DNA from: Rhizobium aethiopicum
GTDB lineage: Bacteria; Pseudomonadota; Alphaproteobacteria; Rhizobiales; Rhizobiaceae
NCBI RefSeq assembly: GCF_900094625.1
Contig: NZ_FMAJ01000009.1
Coordinates: forward strand, 62,001-126,000
Direction of reading: 5' to 3'
Length of the DNA: 64,000 nucleotides
This document shows positions 54,955 to 61,852 of this stretch, piece after piece. Both the position numbers and the translations under genes were made by a program. Position 1 is the first letter of the stretch; each line of letters starts with the position of its first letter. The notes under the pieces were generated by a model that was not told the DNA's origin, made no database searches, and was given only the letters and a program-made list of their open reading frames with translations.

Positions 54955-56844
54955 TCACATCGGCTCCGAATTTGCGGCGTCAAGCCCGTATTTCAAAACA
55001 ACGGCCGCCGGCATCGCGCTCCAGCCCTGAAGCAGCGAGCCGCGTCCATAGGGCGGCGAGAAATATTCCACCGCGCCGATCCAGCCATTGGCGAGGCAGG
55101 TTTCCCACCAGCGCGTCAGCGCGTAGCGGGCGCCTCCAAGTCCGAGACGCAGGCGTTCCTCGGCATAGACGCCGTCCCAATAGGGCCAGTCCGAGCCGTT
55201 GTGATAGCGGTAGGGAAAGGCGGTTTTTGATCGCAAATCGCCCTGCCGTTTGAACGGCGGATAGGCGCACATCACACCCCAGCTGCCATAGGGCTGCTCT
55301 TGATTGTGACGCGTTTCCAACCTGGTTTCAAACGCTCTGAGCAGACCGATGGCCTTCTGCCGCGGAATAGCACCGAAACGCGACAAGGTCAGGCTGTCGA
55401 GGGCCAAATGATCTTCGACAAAGGCGCCTGATGTCCCATAGTCGAGATATCCACCCGTTGCCGGCACAAACAACCTGGCCTCGATTTCTGCGCGGGCGAG
55501 TTCTGCCGTTTGGCGCGCGCGCTGGGCAAGCGCCGGGTCGAGTTTCTCGCCAAGCCGCGCTACCGCATCCATGGCGCCGACGAAAAGACCAAGATCGTAC
55601 GAGACAAGCCCTTCGCGAAAGACGTTGTCCGCCCAGTCCCGATCGTTGCGCGGTTTCAGCGGCAGAACGCTATCAGGACCAGCCAGACGGAGGTACCGGT
55701 CAGTGATTGCCTTGACTGTTGGCCAGTGCAGCTGCGCCTCGGCTAAATCTTGCGTTGCGCTGACATAGTCATTCAGGAAAAGAATGAAGAACAGCGGGCT
55801 GTCGAAGTGGTCGCTCCACCAGTCCTGCGGACGGTTGTGGTATTCCGGAACTGCCCTTTTGTGGGTTTTGGGATTGGCCTTGCAATCCGCGACGAAGCGT
55901 TGCCAAGCGTCCGACTGCGCAGGTCCGGTCAAGATTACGCCGCTTGGCGCTTCTCCATCCGGCTGCACCCCCTTGGCGAGAAGGCGAATCTCCTCGCGCA
56001 CGGCCTCAGGTGCAAGCGTCAGCAGCGGCTGCATCGTCCAGTAGCCGTCACGGTAATAGGTCCGCGCCGGAGCGCTATAGGCCTGTCCGGCGGCAAGACC
56101 GGCGAAGGCGCCATTTTCCTCGCGCCTTATGCTTGAAAGGGCTGCATGTATCCCCTGATTGACCATGCTGCGCATCAGCGGGTCGGCGCCGGGCATCATA
56201 TCGCAACGCGTTACATATTCCGCGGCTTCGGCGATGATGGTTGCATTAGTGAGGTCGAGCGCTTTCTCGGCTTCGTCTCTCGAGGCGCCGACGGCAATCC
56301 GCAGGCCGGAATCGAGAGCTTCCACGATAAGGACGCCCCAGCCCATTTCGAAGGCCTGCCAATGATCGCTCCGAGAGACCTTCGCCCTCGCGTCCCGCCC
56401 ATCCGGCTCGTGCCACCAGGCGCAGCGGCGCGCTGGGTAGATGCCCTGCAGGCTCACTCCGCTGATCAGCATCACAGGCCGCGACTGCGCGACAAACACA
56501 CCGCCCTGATTCGAGACGAACCGGTTGGGCGCGTAGGTATACGGGCCGGTTATCGGAGAAAACCGCACACGCCCCAGGCTGCCAACGCCCCAAAGGGCGA
56601 GATCGGCATATCCGTCCGGATGAACATCCGCCTGAAGACGAGGCGCCATGATCGGCAGCAAGACGGCTGCATCGGCTGAAAGCTGTCCATCCGCCGCGGC
56701 CTTTATCATGGGCATGACCCTGGACGGCGGCGTCGACGATCCAGCAAAATGCGAAACGGAAAAATAGCTGAAGCAGCTTGGGCCGGTTGCTCCATGGGCG
56801 ATCTTGGCGCGTGCCAGGCGACCCAGACAATATGTATGACGCAT
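54955..56844 (-). CDS. Putative (alpha/alpha)6-barrel glycoside hydrolase
   Basis: A 629-residue enzyme-like protein without a signal peptide, so it is probably cytoplasmic. Residues about 30-220 are beta-rich and about 230-620 are helical, with motifs seen in glycogen-debranching and related GH families: PARTYYRDGYWTMQPLLTLA (with the likely acidic residue), DWWSDHFDSPLFFILFLNDY, YHNGSDWPYWDGVYAEERLR and LANGWIGAVEYFSPPYGRGS. The exact GH family is unclear (GH15/GH63/GH116-like). It starts at 56844 with GAGGA upstream. It would split the imported oligosaccharide. It is divergent from the ROK regulator. Confidence 0.78.
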   Translation of the reverse strand: MRHTYCLGRLARAKIAHGATGPSCFSYFSVSHFAGSSTPPSRVMPMIKAAADGQLSADAAVLLPIMAPRLQADVHPDGYADLALWGVGSLGRVRFSPITGPYTYAPNRFVSNQGGVFVAQSRPVMLISGVSLQGIYPARRCAWWHEPDGRDARAKVSRSDHWQAFEMGWGVLIVEALDSGLRIAVGASRDEAEKALDLTNATIIAEAAEYVTRCDMMPGADPLMRSMVNQGIHAALSSIRREENGAFAGLAAGQAYSAPARTYYRDGYWTMQPLLTLAPEAVREEIRLLAKGVQPDGEAPSGVILTGPAQSDAWQRFVADCKANPKTHKRAVPEYHNRPQDWWSDHFDSPLFFILFLNDYVSATQDLAEAQLHWPTVKAITDRYLRLAGPDSVLPLKPRNDRDWADNVFREGLVSYDLGLFVGAMDAVARLGEKLDPALAQRARQTAELARAEIEARLFVPATGGYLDYGTSGAFVEDHLALDSLTLSRFGAIPRQKAIGLLRAFETRLETRHNQEQPYGSWGVMCAYPPFKRQGDLRSKTAFPYRYHNGSDWPYWDGVYAEERLRLGLGGARYALTRWWETCLANGWIGAVEYFSPPYGRGSLLQGWSAMPAAVVLKYGLDAANSEPM

Positions 56845-56895
56845 ACTTGTCCTCGACCCTCTTTCAATCGCGCATTTTCATTGCACGTTGATCCC

Positions 56896-56936
56896 AGCCT
56901 ACAGGCGGCTCCCCTTTTGTCAAGGACGTAGACAAA
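56896..56936 (-). promoter_or_regulatory. Candidate promoter and ROK operator for the glycosidase gene
   Basis: An inverted repeat TTTGTC-N9-GACAAA (56916-56936) overlaps a minus-strand TTGACA -35 box (56923-56918) with a TAGGCT -10 box (56901-56896), 16 bases apart. The position blocks RNA polymerase, as expected for a repressor site of the divergent ROK regulator. I do not see the repeat before the binding-protein gene. Confidence 0.45.
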
Positions 56937-57067
56937 TTACAGGCTTCCGTGTAGTGAACTCGGCTGAGGAAACGAGCTTTATGACCCCGGCCGATCATTT
57001 CATGGTGGTTGAGCCCCAGTGCCCGTTCATCGTTAGGTACAGGCTTCGAACTAATTTGGAGCAGCGG

Positions 57068-58249
57068 ATGGCAATGACGTCCTCTATCACACAGACTCCC
57101 ATCGCACGGAAAATCTCGACCAACGCAGTCATCCGCACCGTATTAGCCAACGGAAAGATCTCTCGGGCCGATATCGCCAAGCTGACCGGCCTGTCGAAAC
57201 AGACGATTTCCGATGTCGTGCGCGATCTTGAGGATGATGGGTGGCTGAAACCTGTCGGTCAGACCGATGGTCGCCCCGGTCGGAACGCCATCATCTATGA
57301 AATCAACGCAAGGGCTGGCTTGGCTGTCTCCATAGATCTGGGGGGCACCAAGATCGCTGCGGCGATTTGCGATCTCTTAGGAAACGTGGTTGCCGAAACC
57401 AAAGTGCCCACCGACCCGCGCGGCGGACCGCATCTCGTCAACCAGTTCAGTGACCTCATCGCTCAACTCGCGCTTGCGGCCGGGACGACCGCCGACAAGC
57501 TGCGTCTCGTCGTTCTCGGCAGTCCCGGCGTGCTGGATCCGGCCACCGGACATATCAACGTCGCGCCGAACATTCCCGGCATTGATGCAATGGATCTGCG
57601 GCAGGTTTTCAGCGACAGGATGGGCATCCCGGTGGTCGTCGAAAATGACGTCAACCTCGCTGCACAGGGCGAGAGATGGCGGGGGCACGGTGTCGAGGTC
57701 GGCAATTTTGCTTTCGTGGCGCTCGGGACGGGAGTCGGCATGGGCATCATCGCCAATGGCGCGCTGCTGCGCGGCGCGCGTGGCGCGGCCGGCGAAATCG
57801 CCTATCTTCCACTCGGCGGCGATGCTTTCGATCCCGGCGGTTTTACGCTGGGAACCTTTGAGAGCGCGGTCGGCAGCGTCGCAATGCTGCGCCGATATGC
57901 CGGTTTCGGCGGACGCAACGCCTCTACCGTGGCCGATCTCTTCGCTGCGTTCAATGCGGGCAAAACGAGCGCCATCGCCGCAATCGAAGAGACGGCAAGG
58001 CTGGTGGCAGTCGCCATTGCCGCCATCGGAGCAACTCTCGACCCTGAACTGGTGATCACCGGCGGCAGCATCGGCGCAAGGCCGGAGCTCGTAAATGCCA
58101 TCCGGCGTTTTCTCCCACGGTGCACGCCTTACCCGCCGCGCATCGAGATCAGCCGCTTCGGCAACCGCGCCGCCCTCATGGGAGGAATGGGGATCGCCGT
58201 CGAGCGCATGCATGACGATCTGTTCGGAGTAAAATTGCGGGAAGCCTGA
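57068..58249 (+). CDS. ROK family transcriptional regulator
   Basis: A 393-residue regulator of the NagC/XylR-type ROK family. The N-terminal winged helix is at residues about 18-75 (SRADIAKLTGLSKQTISDVV), and the sugar-kinase-like domain begins VSIDLGGTKIAAAICDLLGN near residue 90. The ROK signature is FVALGTGVGMGIIANGALLR. The usual ExGH is changed to GEIAYLP and the CxCGxxGC zinc site is missing, so it binds sugar in an altered way or not at all. The ATG at 57068 follows GGAG by six bases. It is divergent from the glycosidase, which it probably represses. Confidence 0.9.
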   Translation: MAMTSSITQTPIARKISTNAVIRTVLANGKISRADIAKLTGLSKQTISDVVRDLEDDGWLKPVGQTDGRPGRNAIIYEINARAGLAVSIDLGGTKIAAAICDLLGNVVAETKVPTDPRGGPHLVNQFSDLIAQLALAAGTTADKLRLVVLGSPGVLDPATGHINVAPNIPGIDAMDLRQVFSDRMGIPVVVENDVNLAAQGERWRGHGVEVGNFAFVALGTGVGMGIIANGALLRGARGAAGEIAYLPLGGDAFDPGGFTLGTFESAVGSVAMLRRYAGFGGRNASTVADLFAAFNAGKTSAIAAIEETARLVAVAIAAIGATLDPELVITGGSIGARPELVNAIRRFLPRCTPYPPRIEISRFGNRAALMGGMGIAVERMHDDLFGVKLREA

Positions 58250-58398
58250 AGACTGATAGAGGGCGCGAGTGCATTCGCCGTGGCGAACGATCCGCTCCAA
58301 ACGAGGCGTCCGCACAAGGCAGATCATCCCGCCTGATGAGTCCGCAATCAACTGCCGGGCCACTTGCGCAGCGCGGCAAATGCGCTAGATTTTCCATC

Positions 58399-58692
58399 AT
58401 GATAACAGCAACGCAGATACGCGGCGCGCGCGCCATGATCGGAATGAGCATCGAAGAGCTCGCCGCTGCAAGCGGCCTGCCGGTCGATACCGTGACGGCG
58501 CTGGAAAAGGGCGAGTTCGAGGGTGAGCCGCATGCGCTGTTCGACGTGCGCAGCACGCTCGAGGCGCACGGCATCATTTTCCTGTCGAGCGGCAACCAGG
58601 ATGAAGGCGGCCCCGGCATCCGATTGCGGGCACGCACGTCAACGGATGACGGCATTCGGCCGGAAAATCTCAACGCCGCCAACGACGACTGA
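58399..58692 (+). CDS. XRE-type helix-turn-helix protein
   Basis: A 97-residue small regulator with a Cro/CI-type helix-turn-helix in residues 3-60 (IRGARAMIGMSIEELAAASG, then VDTVTALEKGEFEG). The form, with LEAHGIIFLSSGNQDEGGPG after the HTH, is common in rhizobia. No toxin or partner gene stands next to it. The ATG at 58399 matches the family start; an upstream in-frame ATG is unlikely. Confidence 0.85.
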   Translation: MITATQIRGARAMIGMSIEELAAASGLPVDTVTALEKGEFEGEPHALFDVRSTLEAHGIIFLSSGNQDEGGPGIRLRARTSTDDGIRPENLNAANDD

Positions 58693-58724
58693 CTGAACAG
58701 ATCCGACGTCGCGGGAACCGCATG

Positions 58725-58937
58725 TCAGAGATAGGTCTTGGCAAGATCGGCGAGTTTGCCGCCGTCTCTCACGCCCTGCCTGTAAAGCTGAATAATGACC
58801 GCACCGATCCTCTCGGCCTCCGGCGTCGTCCTGACGAGGCCGCGTTCGTCGCAGACCTTGTCGAGCACTTGCGAAAGCAGATCGAGATCTTCCGAAAAGA
58901 GCGGTAAATCATGCGGATGAATTGATGATCGTAACAT
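58725..58937 (-). CDS. Small conserved rhizobial protein
   Basis: A 70-residue soluble protein, MLRSSIHPHDLPLFSEDLDL and on to YRQGVRDGGKLADLAKTYL. It is of a type I recall from many Rhizobium genomes as a hypothetical protein with the pattern VLDKVCDERGLVRTTPEAER. Function unknown. The ATG at 58937 is preferred to one 21 codons upstream. It converges with the XRE gene, 32 bases apart. Confidence 0.7.
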   Translation of the reverse strand: MLRSSIHPHDLPLFSEDLDLLSQVLDKVCDERGLVRTTPEAERIGAVIIQLYRQGVRDGGKLADLAKTYL

Positions 58938-59114
58938 CACGCCGCACATCCCTCCGAGGGCAAACGCATCCACGCTTGCATCGCCGGACGCCCTCCGCAA
59001 CCGACAATGAAAGTATTATGCGCGAGGGTCCGAATTTTAGCAACTGCGCAAATTCCTGCGGAACAATATTTCCGCACGCACGTTACCGCCGCGTTTCGTA
59101 ACAGGAATTAGCGA

Positions 59115-59357
59115 GTGCAAACGTTGAGCGAAAAACGCTTTCCCTCACCCGTCCGAGTCTCTTCTCCAACCAGCAGTCTGATCGTTTCCACCGCCTGGGA
59201 TGCCGTCGAATATGTGAAACGATGGCCGGGCAAGCGCGGGCGCGATTATCGCGTGGCGCTCCAGCATTGCCTTGATGCGCTCGACGGACTGCGCAGTCCA
59301 CGCGCCGCACGGGCTTCCTTTGTCACCGCGGCGAAGACGGCCGGGTTGCTGTTGTGA
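59115..59357 (+). CDS. DUF982 family protein
   Basis: An 80-residue protein of the DUF982 family: PVRVSSPTSSLIVSTAWDAV, then EYVKRWPGKRGRDYRVALQH, a cysteine helix and LDALDGLRSPRAARASFVTA. It starts with GTG at 59115. It is shorter than the DUF982 protein at 25899. The role is unknown. The 177 bases upstream back to 58938 hold no gene. Confidence 0.75.
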   Translation: MQTLSEKRFPSPVRVSSPTSSLIVSTAWDAVEYVKRWPGKRGRDYRVALQHCLDALDGLRSPRAARASFVTAAKTAGLLL

Positions 59358-59421
59358 GATGGTTCAAAAGCGTCGCGACATTTCATTTTCGCTTCGCCAT
59401 TCAATCTTGATCCAACGCGCT

Positions 59422-59643
59422 TCAGCTGTTGCGGCCACCGCCGGCGACGACGAACGGGGGTGGACCGAAGCCTTCCATGATCACCTTGGCGGCCATTTCG
59501 ATCACGCGCTCCTCGGCAAGTTCGGCAAGCGCAAGGGCGACGTCGCCCTCCGGCCAGCCGGCCTCGACTGCCTCGTCCGACAGAGCCTGAAAAGCGCCGG
59601 CGAGAGCCTGCCGGCAAGTTAGATTCTGGTTCATATCCGCCAT
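59422..59643 (-). CDS. Small conserved hypothetical protein
   Basis: A 73-residue acidic helical protein, MADMNQNLTCRQALAGAFQA and then LSDEAVEAGWPEGDVALALA. No signal peptide, membrane segment or known domain. It is of a type seen in rhizobia as an uncharacterised short protein. Starts at 59643 or at 59634 are both possible. It converges with the DUF982 gene. Confidence 0.55.
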   Translation of the reverse strand: MADMNQNLTCRQALAGAFQALSDEAVEAGWPEGDVALALAELAEERVIEMAAKVIMEGFGPPPFVVAGGGRNS

Positions 59644-59675
59644 GCGCTCGCACCAGGCTATCTTCAAGAGGGAGA

Positions 59676-60128
59676 ATGCTAGTCTACACCTGTTCGCAAA
59701 AATGCGAAGCGGTAGAAGGTTCTTTTCAGTTCAAAATCAGGCAATTCAGCGTACATTTCGGTATAGTGTTAGAAAATGAACGATTAATCATCCATCTATT
59801 TGACGAACCATCCAAAAGACCGAGAAGAGTTGCTTATCAACGCCCCCTTTTAACGGGCAATTTCATCGCATCATTACTTCAAATGGTCAAAGCCGAAGCC
59901 GATGCACCGACCATTTTTCCGCCACAACAGCGCGGTTCCGAATTTCGCCCGTTTCAGCATCTGCACGGCAGCCTGTCAATCAGCTTCGGGAGTATTGCCG
60001 GCGCGAGCATGACCATCGATCGCATCGTGATGAAGAGGAGCTTAAAGGATGCGGGCCGATCGGCATCGGAAGATGGCGCTGAAGCGCCGCAAATGATCGA
60101 CCGCAGCATCAACGGTTGCCGGCTTTAA
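59676..60128 (+). CDS. Doubtful open frame in an AT-richer stretch
   Basis: A 150-codon frame starting MLVYTCSQKCEAVEGSFQFK, with GAGGGAGA just before the ATG. The first two thirds (59690-59900) are less GC-rich than the surroundings. The middle part (HLHGSLSISFGSIAGASMTI) shows no known domain, and codon use is unlike that of the neighbours. It may be a PilZ-like or regulator-like remnant, or no gene at all. If it is not real, 59644-60215 is a gap of 570 bases with no gene. Confidence 0.25.
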   Translation: MLVYTCSQKCEAVEGSFQFKIRQFSVHFGIVLENERLIIHLFDEPSKRPRRVAYQRPLLTGNFIASLLQMVKAEADAPTIFPPQQRGSEFRPFQHLHGSLSISFGSIAGASMTIDRIVMKRSLKDAGRSASEDGAEAPQMIDRSINGCRL

Positions 60129-60215
60129 TCACCTTAATACCATAACTGCACCACACTGCAGTCAAACTCCCCCGTACCATTGGCTCCGGCGCGCTCACTT
60201 TTTTCAGGAGGTAAA

Positions 60216-60848
60216 ATGTCTGTCGAACTGGACGCTACTAGCTATGTTCACGCCAAGCCAGCGACCGCTCATTCCTATATCTTGCCCACCGTCGTCGATG
60301 TTCTTGAAAACAGTTTTAACGAGGCGAACGAAACGGCGGTCTTCGACCTTGGTTGCGGCACCGGCGGCGCGGCCTCCCTGCTTGCGGCGAAGGGCTACGA
60401 TGTCGTCGGCGTCGATCCGTCAGAAGACGGCATCGCGAAAGCGAAAACGGTGCATCCCGATCTACCGCTGGAAATCGGTTCCGGCTACGAAGATCTTTCC
60501 AGCCGATATGGGACCTTCGATGCGGTGATCAGCCTGGAGGTCGTGGAGCATGTTTACGACCCCAAGGCTTTTACTGCGACCATGTACGATCTGGTGAAAC
60601 CCGGGGGGATCGCGGTCGTATCGACGCCTTTTCACGGTTACTGGAAGAATCTGGCTTTGGCGGTAAGCGGGAAAATGGATGACCACTTCATGCCTCTCAA
60701 GGACCACGGCCATATTAAATTCTGGTCCCCTGAGACACTCAGTACGCTGCTGCTCGACACAGGCTTCGAAGACGTCGACTTCGAATATGTCGGCAGAATT
60801 CCGCTCCTGGCAAAATCGATGATTGCAATCGCGCAGAAACCGCACTGA
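60216..60848 (+). CDS. Class I SAM-dependent methyltransferase (UbiG-like fold)
   Basis: A 210-residue methyltransferase. Motif I is AVFDLGCGTGGAASLLAAKG (about residues 41-60), motif II YDVVGVDPSEDGIA, and the motif after strand 4 FDAVISLEVVEHVYDPKAFT, as in UbiG and related small-molecule methyltransferases. The following YDLVKPGGIAVVSTPFHGYW is motif post-II. AGGAGG lies five bases before the ATG at 60216. No partner gene shows the substrate. It converges with tRNA-Pro. Confidence 0.9.
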   Translation: MSVELDATSYVHAKPATAHSYILPTVVDVLENSFNEANETAVFDLGCGTGGAASLLAAKGYDVVGVDPSEDGIAKAKTVHPDLPLEIGSGYEDLSSRYGTFDAVISLEVVEHVYDPKAFTATMYDLVKPGGIAVVSTPFHGYWKNLALAVSGKMDDHFMPLKDHGHIKFWSPETLSTLLLDTGFEDVDFEYVGRIPLLAKSMIAIAQKPH

Positions 60849-60929
60849 CGAGCCGTTCTCTACCACGGCCACGCACGCGCGGCACTCACCGTTAGCGTAA
60901 AGTTCTGACTGGGATTTCAAGGGGATAAA

Positions 60930-61006
<77 letters not shown>

Positions 61007-61027
61007 ACCTGCCGAAACGGCTTGCTT

Positions 61028-61056
61028 CGTTTAGTTTTTCGGCGCGTGCAATGCAA
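61028..61056 (-). promoter_or_regulatory. Candidate promoter of tRNA-Pro
   Basis: On the minus strand TTGCAT (61056-61051) and TAAACG (61033-61028) with a 17-base spacer, 22 bases upstream of the tRNA 5' end. It lies in the gap after the HAD gene's stop. Confidence 0.4.
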
Positions 61057-61105
61057 GCAGAAAAAACCTGCTTCCGACAAAAAGCAAGCAGTTCGCCCGT
61101 AACGG

Positions 61106-61774
61106 TCAAATCGCGGCGAGCTTCAGCCGACCTTCGGCGGTCTGGCGGGGTTGCCATGATCGGTAGTTGGCAATCGAAAAATGCGGTGTTTCGAAAGGCG
61201 TGGCGTGGGTTTCGGTGATGACGGTGACGTCGGCGCCAGCGGCTTCGCCAGCGAGGATCCCGGCGACCGCGTCTTCGAAGACCAGGCATCTGGTGGGATC
61301 GACCCCGAGGCGGCTTGCACCGAGCAGATAACCTTCGGGGCTGGGCTTGCCGGCCCGGACCTCCTGACCGCTGACCATCACCTTCGGCGTCGGAATGCCC
61401 GCTGCTGCCATGCGGCGCCTGGCGAGTTCGATCGGCGCCGAGGTGACGATCGCCCATCTGCCATCGGGAATGGCGTCAAGGAAGCGGACGGCATCGGGGA
61501 TTTCGACGATGCCGGAAACGTCTTCCATCTCCTCGGCCAGCAGCAGATCCGCCTCGTGAGCCGGATCGACGCCCGGCAAGCCGAGGCCGCGGATCACGTC
61601 GGAGGCACGGATGCCGTGAATCGTCTTCAGGAAAACCTCGGGCTCGAAACCATAACGTCTCGCCCATTCGCTCCAGACGCGTTCGACGACGGCAATGGAG
61701 TTCAGCAGCGTTCCATCCATATCGAAGAGGAAGGCATCATAGGATCTGTCGAGGACGTCATGGCGATCGGGCAC
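61106..61774 (-). CDS. HAD family sugar phosphatase-like hydrolase
   Basis: A 222-residue HAD phosphatase. Motif I is AFLFDMDGTLLNSIAVVERV (nucleophile Asp in DMDGT), motif II is WAIVTSAPIEL, motif III lysine is in RAGKPSPEGYLLG, and motif IV is CLVFEDAVAGILAGEAAGAD. The form is that of GPP/DOG-type sugar phosphate phosphatases. The start is GTG at 61774 with AAGGAA about seven bases upstream; the TTG nine codons earlier would stand upstream of that site. It lies downstream of the TPR gene with 78 bases between. Confidence 0.9.
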   Translation of the reverse strand: MPDRHDVLDRSYDAFLFDMDGTLLNSIAVVERVWSEWARRYGFEPEVFLKTIHGIRASDVIRGLGLPGVDPAHEADLLLAEEMEDVSGIVEIPDAVRFLDAIPDGRWAIVTSAPIELARRRMAAAGIPTPKVMVSGQEVRAGKPSPEGYLLGASRLGVDPTRCLVFEDAVAGILAGEAAGADVTVITETHATPFETPHFSIANYRSWQPRQTAEGRLKLAAI

Positions 61775-61852
61775 GGTTGTTTCCTTGCGAGGACGAGGCA
61801 ATCGGCAGCCTCTCCGGCAGCCGACTAACCGAGAGCGGCCACCGCGTCAACG

